From positions 30,886 to 94,885 of the forward strand of contig NZ_PJZF01000020.1 of NCBI RefSeq assembly GCF_002858675.1: a stretch of DNA of 64,000 bases, read 5' to 3'. Below are positions 50,486 to 59,713 of this stretch, piece by piece. Position 1 is the stretch's first letter. Every line of letters begins with the position of its first letter. Both the position numbers and the translations under genes were made by a program. This DNA is from Chimaeribacter californicus (lineage in GTDB: Bacteria; Pseudomonadota; Gammaproteobacteria; Enterobacterales; Enterobacteriaceae). The notes below the pieces were generated by a model that worked only from the letters and a program-made list of their open reading frames with translations, ran no database searches and was not told the origin of the DNA.

Positions 50486-50941
50486 TCAGAGGCTTATCAG
50501 CAGAACAGGGGGCGCGCGCGTACGCGGCCGGCAGAGTGGGGGCGGGGGCGGCAGGCGCAACCGCCGCCGGGGCGGCGGCGTACGGGCGGCCAGCAGGGTA
50601 AACCAGGCCAGCAGCGGCAGCGCCATCTCCAGCAGCGGCGCATGGGCCAGCAGCACGCAGTAACCGCAGGCAGCCTGATCGGGCATCACCCCGGCCGGGT
50701 GCGTCATCGGCATGTCGCCTGCGGCCATCGCATCATGACCCATCGTGTCATGGTCCATCGCCATGGTATCCATCGGCATCATCATGCCGGGCATCGCCAT
50801 CGTCCGGGCGTGCGTCTGTGCCAGTGATGTGGAGATCACCGGGGCAACAAACAACAGCAACAGCGCGAAGATCCCCAGCCAGGCGGCCGTTATCCGGTGC
50901 CGGGCAGAGGGGCGAAGCGTCAGAAACACGGCACGTCCCAT
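50486..50941 (-). CDS. DUF2946 membrane protein, Met/His-rich
   Basis: 151 residues. One membrane helix (AAWLGIFALLLLFVAPVIS) is followed by a periplasmic Met/His-rich stretch (MAMPGMMMPMDTMAMDHD, then TMGHDAMAAGDMPMTH), CGYC, a second helix and an Arg/Pro-rich tail. DUF2946 proteins are usually linked to copper or iron handling with PepSY partners, as here. The Met/His clusters could bind Cu(I); that is inference. It is the first gene of the pair. Confidence 0.75.
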   Translation of the reverse strand: MGRAVFLTLRPSARHRITAAWLGIFALLLLFVAPVISTSLAQTHARTMAMPGMMMPMDTMAMDHDTMGHDAMAAGDMPMTHPAGVMPDQAACGYCVLLAHAPLLEMALPLLAWFTLLAARTPPPRRRLRLPPPPPLCRPRTRAPPVLLISL

Positions 50942-51048
50942 TACGGGGTTACCACGCCATGCGGTAACCGGCGCAGGGAGTGTACGTGATTTGGCGTAAA
51001 ATTGTTAAACCCGTGCTGCTAAAAATAGAGGGGACAGTAAAGAAAAGC

Positions 51049-51612
51049 TCACCGTTCGGTGACATCGAGCGGGGCGATCAGCGCGGTGAGCACGTGATCT
51101 TGCCAGCGCCCGGCGATGTTCAGGTAAGCGCGGGCATAGCCTTCGCGCTCAAAACCAAGGCGTTGCAACAGCCGTTCGCTGGGGCGGTTATGCGGCAGGT
51201 AGGCGGCCATGATGCGGTGCAGGGCCTGTTGTTCAAACATAAAGCGGATGCCCCGGCGCAGCGCGGCGGTCATCAGCCCCCGGCCCTGCTGTTGCGCATC
51301 CAGCGAATAACCGAGATGGCAGGACTGTGACGCGCCGCGCGCGATGCCGGTGAAATTGCAGGCACCCACCATGCTGCCCTGCCCGCGATCCCATAGCAGA
51401 AACTGGACGCTGCGGTCCTCTTCCACTTCAGCGGCCGCATTTTCCAGCCGTTGCCGTACCGCCTGCGGCGCATAAAACCCGGCCGGGCGCAACGGCTCCC
51501 ACGGGGCCAGGTGCGCCTGGTTGCGCGCAAAATAGGCACACACCGCGTGGGTGTGCGCCGGCGCGGCACTCACCAGATCCACCGGGAAACCCGGCAGCGG
51601 CAGGACGATCAT
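51049..51612 (-). CDS. GNAT acetyltransferase, RimJ-like
   Basis: 187 residues from ATG 51612. Pattern of the RimJ/RimL N-acetyltransferases: VQFLLWDRGQGSMVGACNF, the acetyl-CoA loop SLDAQQQGRGLMTAALR, HRIMAAYLPHNRPSERLLQRLGF and EGYARAYLNIAGRWQDHV. Likely acetylates a protein N-terminus or small amine. It overlaps the upstream acetyltransferase by four bases (ATGA), so translation is coupled. Confidence 0.85.
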   Translation of the reverse strand: MIVLPLPGFPVDLVSAAPAHTHAVCAYFARNQAHLAPWEPLRPAGFYAPQAVRQRLENAAAEVEEDRSVQFLLWDRGQGSMVGACNFTGIARGASQSCHLGYSLDAQQQGRGLMTAALRRGIRFMFEQQALHRIMAAYLPHNRPSERLLQRLGFEREGYARAYLNIAGRWQDHVLTALIAPLDVTER

Positions 51613-52130
51613 GCCAGCGGCATGGCCAGCAGATCCATCAGGCTGCGCTGGCTGACGCTGGAGAACGGCAGGGTCTGGATGCTTTCCATGCCGCGCCGCA
51701 GGTAGAAGGTGCGCGCCCGCGGGTTGTTCTGCAACACCGTCAGCCACAGGTTTTTCTGCCCCTGTTGCTGTGCTGCTGCCAGCACCTTTTCCCACAGCTG
51801 GTGGCCGTAGCCATGGCCGGTCTGCTCCGGCATCATGTAGAGCTTTTGCAACAGCGCGCCCGGCTCGCCGTTGTCCGGGCGCGGGCGGTTCCAGCACACC
51901 TTGGCAAAGCCGACGGGTTGCCCGGCGGACTCCGCCAGCAGCCACAGAATCTCCGGGTTGGCCAGCTCCGCCTCCAGGGTTTCGCGGTTGTACTCCTCCG
52001 CCAGAAACTCTTCCATCTCCGCTGCCACCTGCCATAAGTGGGCAAAATGGTGCAGGTAAGAGTCACGCGCCACTTGTTGCAGGGTTGCCGCATCCGCGAC
52101 CCCGGCCGTTCTGATCGTCAGCATTCTCAT
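51609..52130 (-). CDS. GNAT acetyltransferase
   Basis: 173 residues. N-terminal TIRTAGVADAATLQQVARDSY, acetyl-CoA binding region LYMMPEQTGHGYGHQLWEKVL and the late NPRARTFYLRRGM place it in the general GNAT family (substrate unknown). It is the first gene of a two-gene operon with the RimJ-like enzyme. ATG 52130 was taken. Confidence 0.85.
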   Translation of the reverse strand: MRMLTIRTAGVADAATLQQVARDSYLHHFAHLWQVAAEMEEFLAEEYNRETLEAELANPEILWLLAESAGQPVGFAKVCWNRPRPDNGEPGALLQKLYMMPEQTGHGYGHQLWEKVLAAAQQQGQKNLWLTVLQNNPRARTFYLRRGMESIQTLPFSSVSQRSLMDLLAMPLA

Positions 52131-52229
52131 TCCTTCGATGAATAAAAGAACCCCATCCTGCGTAATTTAACAGCATAAATCAATCAGGTTGCTGAATCGT
52201 TTTAACTATTCATTCACAAAAAGCATGAT

Positions 52230-52577
52230 TCAGGCAAACCAGAACCAGGCTGTGGTGATCAGACCGCCCTCCACCTGAAACACCGCCATGTTGGTGACAG
52301 GCTCTGCGCCCAGCCCGTAAATGCGCTCATGGTCGAATACCGTATTGCCCACCACCGTGCGGCTTAACAGCTCTGCCCGCAACGCCGGGTTATTAAAACG
52401 ATGGGCGGCATAAAAATCGGCCAGTGCGGCTTTCCCCTGTAATACCGGCTGCGGCGAGGGCATCCGGTACGAGACAAAATCATCACTGAAGTTGGCAAGA
52501 AAGGCGGGTAAATCATGCTGGTTATAGGCCTGAAACTGGCGCTCAACCGGTGCAATGCTGTCCGTATGCTGTTCCAT
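52230..52577 (-). CDS. NTF2-like (SnoaL) protein
   Basis: 115 residues from ATG 52577 (MEQHTDSIAPVERQF). APVERQFQAYNQHDLPAFLANF, RTVVGNTVFDHERIYGL and VTNMAVFQVEGGLITTAWFW are typical of the steroid-isomerase-like NTF2 fold used in many small enzymes and binders. Role unknown. An upstream frame to 52796 overlaps the sigma-28 promoter region and is not credible. Confidence 0.8.
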   Translation of the reverse strand: MEQHTDSIAPVERQFQAYNQHDLPAFLANFSDDFVSYRMPSPQPVLQGKAALADFYAAHRFNNPALRAELLSRTVVGNTVFDHERIYGLGAEPVTNMAVFQVEGGLITTAWFWFA

Positions 52578-52669
52578 GCCTGTTTCCCTGTGTGAATTGT
52601 TACTCATTTTAATTGAATTTAAATTCAATGTTAACCGGGTGTCAAGGGTGTTGCCTTGCATAAGGTGGT

Positions 52670-52696
52670 TAAGGTTTCGCCATTTGTTGCCGATAA
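52670..52696 (+). promoter_or_regulatory. Sigma-28 promoter of the chemoreceptor
   Basis: TAAGGTTT (52670-52677, 7 of 8 to consensus), 11-base spacer, GCCGATAA (52689-52696, perfect). The gene starts 88 bases on. Confidence 0.88.
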
Positions 52697-52783
52697 CCTC
52701 TTCCGATGCCTGGCCGGAAACAGGTGAACCACCCGAGCAGGGAGTGCCGCTGTCACTGTTATTGTCTTCGCCAGGGGAATCCC

Positions 52784-54769
52784 ATGTTTTTGTCATCCTT
52801 GTTTCGTAAAAAACCGCCGGGCGCCACGCACCGCGGCCTCTCTACCCGCAGCGTGATGCTGCTGGCCGGGCTGGGCGTGATCACGCTGGGTTTTGTCACC
52901 ACGCTGGGCCTGCTGAGCTACCAGTCCGGCCAGCAACAAAAAGCCCTGTCTATCCGTTACCTCACGCAGACGGCGGCCACGCAAGCCTTCGCCACCCAGC
53001 AGCGGCTGGATGCGGCGTTGATTGCGGCACGCTCGCTGGGGGTGAACCTGCAAAGCCTGCAACAGGGCGGGGCGGCCGATCGTCACCTGGCGGATACCTT
53101 GCTGCAGAACACGCTCGGTAGCCATCCCGATTTCCTGTCGATGTCGATGGGCTGGGAGCCGGACGCCTTTGACGGCAAAGACCGCACGTTTGCCGGCCAG
53201 CCGGGGCAGGATGCCGCCGGGCGGTTTATGCGTTACAGCGATCGCGATGCACAGGGCAACCCGGCGCTGCACAACTTAACCGACTACGAAACCGCCGGCA
53301 GCGGCAATTACTATCTGCTGCCGCGCGAGCGCCGCACGGACGTGATCCTCGAGCCTTATAGTTACCCCTATAACGGCGTGCCGGTGCTGCTGACCTCGAT
53401 TGCGGTGCCGATCATGAAAGAGGGGAAGTTCGTCGGGTCAGTGACGGCGGATTTCTCCCTGGCCACTTTGCAAAAGATGGTGGCGGAGATTGTGCCCTTT
53501 GAGGGCACCGGTTATGCGGCGCTCTATTCGGCGGAGGGGAAAGTGGTCGCGCACCCGGATGCGGCGCTGCGTGGCGAGAGCGTTACAGAGCGCGTGTTGT
53601 TGGATCATATCCGTGCCGGGAAGCCGTGGCAGGCGGAAGTGGAAGACAGCGTGCTGAAGACGCGCGCCATCACTATTGTGTTGCCGATCCCGATTGGGAA
53701 CAGCGGCACGCCGTGGATGTTGCAGATTGTCGCGCCGCTGGATGTGGTGATGGCGGCGGCCGATCGGCAGCGTACTCAGGCGCTGTGGCTGATGTTGTTG
53801 AGTATTGTGATCGTGACTGGCGTGCTGGGCGCGGTGTTCACCTTTAAGGTGGCGCGCCCGCTGGGCGGAGAGCCGCGTGAGGCGGCTGAGATTGCGCTGG
53901 CCGTTGCCGCAGGCGATTTACGCCAGCCGGTAACGGTGAACGCGCAGGACACGCACAGTCTGTTTTACGCGTTGTCGACCATGCAGCGTCAGCTTTCGAC
54001 GCTGGTCGGGCAGATCCGCGCCACCAGCGAGGCGGTGAGCAGTGAGGCGACGCAGATTGCCGCCGGGAACGTGGAGCTGGCTGCCCGTACCGAGCAGCAG
54101 GCTGCCGCGCTGGAGCAGACTGCAGCCAGTATGGAGCAGTTGACCGCCACGGTGCAGCAGAACGCGGAGAACGCCCACAGCGCCACGTCGTTGACTGGTA
54201 ACGCCGCGCAGATTGCCGGGCGCGGCGAGGAGTTGGTGGGTGAAGTGGTAGCGATTATGGGTGAGATTGACGACAGCGCGCGGCGCATCAATGACATCAC
54301 CACGCTGATTAACGGCATCGCATTCCAGACCAATATTCTGGCGTTGAACGCCGCGGTAGAGGCGGCGCGCGCCGGTGAGCAGGGCCGTGGTTTCGCGGTG
54401 GTGGCGGGCGAGGTGCGTAATCTGGCGCAGCGCAGCGCCGATGCCGCCCGCGAAATCAGCGTGTTGCTGGCGGAATCCGGCGCACGGGTCGGCAAAGGGG
54501 TATCGCTGGTGAACGCCACCGGCAAGACCATGGCCGAGATGACGCAGGCGGTAATGGCGGTCAACGCTATTATGGCGGAGATTGTCACTGCCTCGGACGA
54601 GCAGGCACGCGGCATCAGCCAGGTCACCCAGGCGGTGCACGAGATGGAGGGCGTCACCCAGCAGAACAGCGCGCTGGTACAGCAAGCCACCGCCACCACC
54701 GCCGCCCTGGAGCAACAGGCACTCGGCCTGACTGCCCACGTCAGCACCTTCAAAACCCGCGACCTTTAA
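52784..54769 (+). CDS. Methyl-accepting chemotaxis protein
   Basis: 661 residues. A first membrane helix ([20 protein letters not shown]), a dCACHE-type periplasmic sensor (~60-310, with [17 protein letters not shown] and [20 protein letters not shown]), a second helix ([19 protein letters not shown]), HAMP and a long signalling coiled coil. The tip contains [20 protein letters not shown] and [16 protein letters not shown]. No NWETF-type CheR tether is at the C-terminus. Ligand unknown. The start at 52784 has AGGGGA upstream; the sigma-28 promoter ties it to flagella. Confidence 0.95.
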   Translation: MFLSSLFRKKPPGATHRGLSTRSVMLLAGLGVITLGFVTTLGLLSYQSGQQQKALSIRYLTQTAATQAFATQQRLDAALIAARSLGVNLQSLQQGGAADRHLADTLLQNTLGSHPDFLSMSMGWEPDAFDGKDRTFAGQPGQDAAGRFMRYSDRDAQGNPALHNLTDYETAGSGNYYLLPRERRTDVILEPYSYPYNGVPVLLTSIAVPIMKEGKFVGSVTADFSLATLQKMVAEIVPFEGTGYAALYSAEGKVVAHPDAALRGESVTERVLLDHIRAGKPWQAEVEDSVLKTRAITIVLPIPIGNSGTPWMLQIVAPLDVVMAAADRQRTQALWLMLLSIVIVTGVLGAVFTFKVARPLGGEPREAAEIALAVAAGDLRQPVTVNAQDTHSLFYALSTMQRQLSTLVGQIRATSEAVSSEATQIAAGNVELAARTEQQAAALEQTAASMEQLTATVQQNAENAHSATSLTGNAAQIAGRGEELVGEVVAIMGEIDDSARRINDITTLINGIAFQTNILALNAAVEAARAGEQGRGFAVVAGEVRNLAQRSADAAREISVLLAESGARVGKGVSLVNATGKTMAEMTQAVMAVNAIMAEIVTASDEQARGISQVTQAVHEMEGVTQQNSALVQQATATTAALEQQALGLTAHVSTFKTRDL

Positions 54770-54791
54770 GCCTCATAAAAGCAGGCGGCAT

Positions 54792-54826
54792 AAAAAGCCG
54801 GGCCGTATCAATGTCCCGGCTTTTTT
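54792..54826 (+). terminator. Terminator of the chemoreceptor gene
   Basis: AAAAAGCCGGG (54792-54802) / CCCGGCTTTTT (54815-54825) with T-run to 54826. Confidence 0.92.
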
Positions 54827-54869
54827 ACGCCTTTTTCACCACATCCCTCAACGTTTCCCCGCCTGCTTT

Positions 54870-55048
54870 TTCCTTACACACCCAAGAGTTTACAGTTTGG
54901 CGGGGGCATAAAAACTCTTGCCGAATGGAGCCGCAGGCCAAAAGTAAACGCGGATTCATCAATAGAATCCCGTCTACTCTTTCCTCACATACCTTTTGAT
55001 TTGCAGTCTGGTGGGGGCGTAAAAATCATTGCCGAATGGAGCCGCAGG
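54870..55048. repeat. Two diverged ~68-bp direct repeats
   Basis: 54870-54938 and 54981-55048 share the pattern TTCCT-ACA-ACC, a GGGGGC-TAAAAA core and then an exact GCCGAATGGAGCCGCAGG. They lie in a non-coding region (54827-55341) that also holds the dispersed repeat at 55224. No gene is supported here. Confidence 0.75.
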
Positions 55049-55223
55049 GCCGGGCGAGCACACAAGGATGTGTGCGAGAGTCGCAGCCACGCTGGGAGCG
55101 TGTCTGCGGCGGCCCGATTAGCCCGGAGGCGAAATGAGGGTCACCCGCGGTAGCGGGCAATGATTCAGCCAGGGCACCTAAGGCGCGGGGATGCAAGGGG
55201 CGAGCGCCTACGCGCCCCTTGCG

Positions 55224-55274
55224 CGGTGGCGGCAGCGGAGCCGCAGAAAGACAGCGGACGTGAGCCAACGCAAC
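55224..55274 (-). repeat. Dispersed ~50-bp repeat, copy near ycgR
   Basis: On the minus strand this reads GTTGCGTTGGC, a short variable part, then CTGCGGCTCCGCTGCCGCC. The same sequence occurs at 63646 and 63754 on the plus strand. Variants of GCCAACGCAAC-TTCTCCG also repeat at 55263 and 55293. Confidence 0.75.
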
Positions 55275-55341
55275 CTTCTCCGATCTAAGAATCCGCCAAC
55301 GCAACTTTCTCCGTTCTAAGCGATAAGCCCGCGCCTACGCG

Positions 55342-56085
55342 CTATCGCACCCGCTGCCGCCGCTCATGCTGCAACCTCTCCAGCCCGAAAATCACCCGCT
55401 GCAAATCGCGCTCCTGCGGGGCGCTGAGCATCGGGAACCGGAAGCTGAAACGGGTCTGGTTCTGGGTGTCGCCTTTGCGATCCAGCACCTGGTTTACCAT
55501 CACATCCACAAACTGAATGTCCAGCGTAAAGCGGCCAAACATCCCTAAATCCAGCTCCGCATTGCGCAGCACCGTGCCCGCCTGCAACGTGCCGGTGAAC
55601 GCCTTGTCGGCATACAGGCAGATGCCGCCCAGCGAAATATCTTTCACCTGGAAACAGAAATCCCCGTAGCCCGGCAGGGTGCCGCGGCAGCAGAAATCCA
55701 GCGACAGCGGCGTGTTGACGCGGAAATATTCGCGCCGCTGAATGGCATACAACGACGCAGGCAGCGGTGCGTAAAACGCCGGCAGCCCTTGCCACGGCTG
55801 CTCACGCAACTGGCCGCTGAGGGTAAACTCAATCTTCGCGCTGGCGGTTTCCGCCACCACGCCGAGCGTTTGTGCTTCCAGCGCCACCCGGTTTTCGTGG
55901 CCGACGCTGCTCAGATCCAGCACCCACTCGCTGCTCTCCGGCAGCACCGCCAGCACTTTGGTCACGAACTGGCCGCGTGCATGGCTCACCATGACTGCGG
56001 TGTCCTGCGTTTCGAGGTCACGCAGGCTGGCAATGATTGAGAGCGGGCTGGTTTTCAGAAATTGTTCTTTGTCGCTGTGGCTCAC
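55342..56085 (-). CDS. ycgR: Flagellar brake protein YcgR
   Basis: 247 residues: an N-terminal YcgR domain (~10-110) and a PilZ domain (~115-235) with the c-di-GMP motifs RREYFR (around residue 118-122) and DISLGG (149-154). When c-di-GMP rises, YcgR binds the motor and slows it. The start is a GTG at 56085 with GGGGAAG upstream. It has its own sigma-28 promoter. Confidence 0.93.
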   Translation of the reverse strand: MSHSDKEQFLKTSPLSIIASLRDLETQDTAVMVSHARGQFVTKVLAVLPESSEWVLDLSSVGHENRVALEAQTLGVVAETASAKIEFTLSGQLREQPWQGLPAFYAPLPASLYAIQRREYFRVNTPLSLDFCCRGTLPGYGDFCFQVKDISLGGICLYADKAFTGTLQAGTVLRNAELDLGMFGRFTLDIQFVDVMVNQVLDRKGDTQNQTRFSFRFPMLSAPQERDLQRVIFGLERLQHERRQRVR

Positions 56086-56120
56086 CTGGCTTCCCCGGAA
56101 TAAAAATGGCTAATTCTGAA

Positions 56121-56147
56121 TTATCGGCAGCGCCCGCCGGGGCTTTA
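56121..56147 (-). promoter_or_regulatory. Sigma-28 promoter of ycgR
   Basis: On the minus strand: TAAAGCCC (56147-56140, 5 of 8 to consensus), 11-base spacer, GCCGATAA (56128-56121, perfect). The gene starts 35 bases on. Confidence 0.88.
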
Positions 56148-56260
56148 GCCATGTGGTTGGGTAAATTTCACCCAGCGTGGCCACTGGCGCGGCACGGCCC
56201 GCCTGTGCCATGCTTTAGCCGGTCGCGGTAACCCGGTTCCAGCAATCTCAGGAGGGCAAG

Positions 56261-57220
56261 ATGAGTGAGGCAGTGGTCATACAGCCGGATGTGCACCGGC
56301 AACAGCGTATGGTGGAGCTGTTATTGCGGCTGGCACCGCGTGAGGGCTATACCCAGTCAGCGCTGGAAAACGTGCGTTTTATGCGCGCCAACCAGCCCCT
56401 GCCGCTGACGCCGGTGCTCTATGAGCCGAGCATCGTGATTGTCTGCCAGGGGCGGAAACGCGGGTTCTTCGGCAATAAGGCGTTTGTGTACGATGCCCGG
56501 CACTACCTGGTGTTGTCGGTGCCGTTGCCGTTTGCCACCGAAACCGAAGCCACACCGGAGGAGCCGATGCTGGCCGTGGCGCTGCGGCTCGATCTCACCA
56601 CCACCGCTGAATTAATGCTGGCGATTGAGGAGGGGCACGGGCGGATCGCGGCCGACCCGCAGAGCATGATCGCGACGCCCCTGACCGGCAAACTCAGCGA
56701 CAGCGTGCTGCGGCTGCTGGAGGCGCTCAGCACGCCGCTGGAGGCGGACATCCTTGGGCCGTCGCTGGTGCGCGAAATCTGTTTCCGGGTGCTGATGGGC
56801 GAGCAGGGCGGCGCGATGCGGGCAGCGCTGGTGCAGCAGGGGAATTTCGGCAAAATCGCCCGCGCGCTGCGCCGCATCCACCAGCATTATGACGCCGCGA
56901 TGGACGTCAGCCGGCTGGCCGGGGAAGCGGGAATGAGTGTCCCGGCGTTTCATGCGCACTTCAAAGCCGTGACCCAGACCACCCCGATCCAATACCTGAA
57001 ATCGACCCGGCTGCATCAGGCGCGGCTGATGATGATCCGCCATGACGTCACGGCCGCGGCCGCCGCCCTCCAGGTCGGTTATGAAAGCGCGTCACAGTTC
57101 AGCCGCGAGTTCAAACGCTTCTTCGGCCGCCCGCCGGGCGAGGAGATCGCCCACATGAAACAGACGCTGGCCCTCACCCCGGCTGCCACCTTTTCCCATT
57201 ACGTCACGGCACAAAACTGA
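56261..57220 (+). CDS. AraC-family transcriptional regulator
   Basis: 319 residues. N-terminal AraC_N-type domain (~1-185, with PSIVIVCQGRKRGFFG and HYLVLSVPLPF) and two helix-turn-helix motifs at the C-terminus: MDVSRLAGEAGMSVPAFHAHFK and AAAALQVGYESASQFSREFKRFFG, ending PPGEEIAHM. AGGAGG precedes the ATG. It lies 39 bases upstream of an SMR efflux gene and may control it. Confidence 0.9.
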   Translation: MSEAVVIQPDVHRQQRMVELLLRLAPREGYTQSALENVRFMRANQPLPLTPVLYEPSIVIVCQGRKRGFFGNKAFVYDARHYLVLSVPLPFATETEATPEEPMLAVALRLDLTTTAELMLAIEEGHGRIAADPQSMIATPLTGKLSDSVLRLLEALSTPLEADILGPSLVREICFRVLMGEQGGAMRAALVQQGNFGKIARALRRIHQHYDAAMDVSRLAGEAGMSVPAFHAHFKAVTQTTPIQYLKSTRLHQARLMMIRHDVTAAAAALQVGYESASQFSREFKRFFGRPPGEEIAHMKQTLALTPAATFSHYVTAQN

Positions 57221-57259
57221 CCGGCTACGCTTAAGGCTCAATCAACAAGGGAGCAGACA

Positions 57260-57592
57260 ATGACACAGTGGGCTATTTTACTCGCGGCGATCGTGGCGGA
57301 AGTGATCGCCACCTCCGCGCTGAAAGCCAGCAACGGCTTCACCCGGCCGGGGCCGGTGCTGTTGATGGCGGCAGGCTACGGCATCGCTTTTTACCTGCTG
57401 TCTTTGACGCTGCGCACCCTGCCGGTGGGTATCACCTATGCCATCTGGTCAGGGCTGGGCGTGGTGCTGATCACGCTGGTGGGCTGGCTGCTGTTCGGCC
57501 AGAAACTCGATCTCCCGGCGCTGCTCGGCATGGCGCTGATTGTGGCGGGCGTGATGGTCATGAACCTGTTTTCCCATTCGGTCAGCCACTGA
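57260..57592 (+). CDS. Small multidrug resistance (SMR) efflux protein
   Basis: 110 residues, four membrane helices. The essential glutamate is E14 ([14 protein letters not shown]), as in EmrE. Also [15 protein letters not shown], the signature of the EmrE/SugE family. It exports cationic drugs as a dimer using the proton gradient; the substrate range cannot be told here. It follows an AraC regulator on the same strand. Confidence 0.9.
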   Translation: MTQWAILLAAIVAEVIATSALKASNGFTRPGPVLLMAAGYGIAFYLLSLTLRTLPVGITYAIWSGLGVVLITLVGWLLFGQKLDLPALLGMALIVAGVMVMNLFSHSVSH

Positions 57593-57709
57593 ATCAGGGA
57601 ATGTGAGCCGCTTCTCACCCTTTCCGCCAGACTCTTCTATGCTGAAAAAAGACGCAGGATCAAGTGGTTGAAGGCTGCACCACCAGGTGTTTTCACAATG
57701 GAGCGATCA

Positions 57710-59023
57710 ATGGCTAAAAAATCGGGATGGAAAAAGGGCGCGGCTGCGCTGTCATGGCTGCTGTTGCCGCTGGCGGCAGGCGCGGCGGAGAGCGGCGCAC
57801 CGGCGGGTTATACGTTGGAAAAAGTGGTGATCATGAGCCGCCACGGCATCCGCGCACCGCTGGTGAACTACGGCGATGTGCTGGCGGAGTCCACGCCGCA
57901 CACCTGGCCGGCGTGGAAGACCCCCGGCGGGTTGCTGACCCCTAAGGGCGGGCAGGTGGAGGAGCACGTCGGGCGCTATTTCCGCGCCTGGCTCGGCACC
58001 ACCGGCCTGCTGGCGGCCGGCGGCTGCCCGGCACCCAAACAGGTGTTTACCTACGCCAACAGTTTGCCGCGCACCATCGACACCGCCACCCACTTCCTGG
58101 CCGGGGCGTTTCCCGGCTGTGATGTCCGCGTCACGCACCAGATGCTGGTCGGCACCATGGACCCGACCTTCAACCCGATTATTACCGCTGACGTGACAGA
58201 CACATTCCGCCAGAACGCGCTGCGCTCCCTCAACCAGCATGCCGGGGAGGGCGGCATCGACGGCCTGAACCAGCGGCTGAAGCCGAACTACGCGTTTCTG
58301 GAGCAGGTGCTGGATTACCGGCACAGCAAAATCTGCCGGGAGGAAAAGCGCTGTTCGCTGGCGGCGCAGCCCTCCAGCGTGCAGCTGAGCCAGGGCAAAG
58401 AGCCGGGCATCACCGGGCCGCTGCGCACCGCCACGGGCGCGGCCGACGCCTTTATGCTGCAATATTATGAGGGCTACCCGCTCACCGATGTGGCCTGGGG
58501 CAAGGTCAGCACCCCGGCACAATGGCAGCAACTGGAGGCGATCAAAAACCTCTACCATGAGACGCTGTTCGGTTCCCCGGCGATTGCCGCCAACGCCGCC
58601 GCGCCGCTGCTGGGCTTTATCAGCCAGGCGCTGGACGGGGCCAACGGCAAAACGCCGGACGAGCAGGCCGCGCAACAGGCGAAAGTGGCGGTGCTGGTGG
58701 GGCATGATTCCAACATCGCCTCCCTGCTGGCGGCGCTGGGCACCCAGGATTATCAGCTGCCGCAGCAGTATGAGCGCACGCCGATCAGCGGTGCGGTGGT
58801 CTTCCAGCGCTGGCACGACAGCACGGCGAACCGTGACCTGCTGAAGGTGGAGTATGTCTACCCGACCACGGAGCAGATCCGCAACAACAGCGCCCTGACC
58901 CTGCAAACCCCGCCGCAGCGCGTTACGCTGAAACTGGCCGGTTGCCCGGCCGATGTGCAGGGCTTCTGCCCGATCGGCGCCTTCCGGCAGGCGATCGCGC
59001 GGCAGCAGGTGCCGGCAACCTGA
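57710..59023 (+). CDS. agp: Periplasmic histidine acid phosphatase (Agp/AppA type)
   Basis: 437 residues from ATG 57710 (GGAG six bases before). A signal peptide (AALSWLLLPLAAGAAE) precedes RHGIRAP (R44, H45), the catalytic phosphohistidine site; the proton-donor HD is in LVGHDSNIASLLAALG. This is the pattern of glucose-1-phosphatase or phytase. The conserved cysteines (GGCPAP, FPGCDV, ICREEKRC, AGCPADVQGFC) fit periplasmic disulfides. I favour Agp because of HDSN, but AppA-type phytase is not excluded. Confidence 0.85.
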   Translation: MAKKSGWKKGAAALSWLLLPLAAGAAESGAPAGYTLEKVVIMSRHGIRAPLVNYGDVLAESTPHTWPAWKTPGGLLTPKGGQVEEHVGRYFRAWLGTTGLLAAGGCPAPKQVFTYANSLPRTIDTATHFLAGAFPGCDVRVTHQMLVGTMDPTFNPIITADVTDTFRQNALRSLNQHAGEGGIDGLNQRLKPNYAFLEQVLDYRHSKICREEKRCSLAAQPSSVQLSQGKEPGITGPLRTATGAADAFMLQYYEGYPLTDVAWGKVSTPAQWQQLEAIKNLYHETLFGSPAIAANAAAPLLGFISQALDGANGKTPDEQAAQQAKVAVLVGHDSNIASLLAALGTQDYQLPQQYERTPISGAVVFQRWHDSTANRDLLKVEYVYPTTEQIRNNSALTLQTPPQRVTLKLAGCPADVQGFCPIGAFRQAIARQQVPAT

Positions 59024-59030
59024 GCGGCGT

Positions 59031-59642
59031 TCAGCCCTGCCGCTGCGCCAGCCAGATCGTGTGGTGGCCGCAGGTGGGGTCTTCGCTTTGCTGCCTGACC
59101 ACCCGGAAGCCGTTCTGCGCCAGCAACTGCCGGTACTCCACCGGATCGAGGCTGGCGTGGTAGAGCGGCTGGCCGGCAAAGGTGCCGATCGCCTCGCCGT
59201 CCGCCGGGCCGCTGGTAAACAGCAGCGCCGCACCGGGGCGCGCATGGGCGCGGAAGATCGGGAACATCTGCCGCTGCGCCTCACGCGTCAGATGGAAGAC
59301 GCTGTCCCAGGCCAGCAGGCCGTGGAACGTGCGGCCCAGCGCCAGCGTGCGCATATCCGCGACTTGCCAGCGCTGTTGCGGAAAGCGCGCCCGGCAGAGT
59401 TCAATCATCGGCGGTGAGGCATCCACGCCGGTGACGTCAAACCGGCGGGCAATCATCCAGGCGGCCAGCGGTTTTGCCGCACCGCAGCCGATGTCCAGCA
59501 CCTGGCCGCCCCCCGGCAGCAGGCTGAGAAAGGCATCCAGCCACGGCTGTTCAATAAAGTCGTCACGGCGGGCGGCATCCCACAACGCGGCATGCTGCTG
59601 GTAGAGCGGGATGATGTTGTCGGCGGCGGGGTGCGGGCGCAT
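59031..59642 (-). CDS. Class I SAM-dependent methyltransferase
   Basis: 203 residues. The SAM motif GGGQVLDIGCGAAKPLAAWM lies at about residue 45, then FDVTGVDASPPMIELCRARFP and LAWDSVFHLTREAQRQM. A Tellurite-resistance/TehB-like or ubiquinone-type small methyltransferase; substrate unknown. Convergent with agp, whose stop is seven bases away. Confidence 0.85.
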   Translation of the reverse strand: MRPHPAADNIIPLYQQHAALWDAARRDDFIEQPWLDAFLSLLPGGGQVLDIGCGAAKPLAAWMIARRFDVTGVDASPPMIELCRARFPQQRWQVADMRTLALGRTFHGLLAWDSVFHLTREAQRQMFPIFRAHARPGAALLFTSGPADGEAIGTFAGQPLYHASLDPVEYRQLLAQNGFRVVRQQSEDPTCGHHTIWLAQRQG

Positions 59643-59713
59643 GGGGTCTCCTGAGGCTGGGGGGAAAGGGCGGAATCACGCAGTCAAAGGGGCTGACAGT
59701 GAATAAGGTAACG

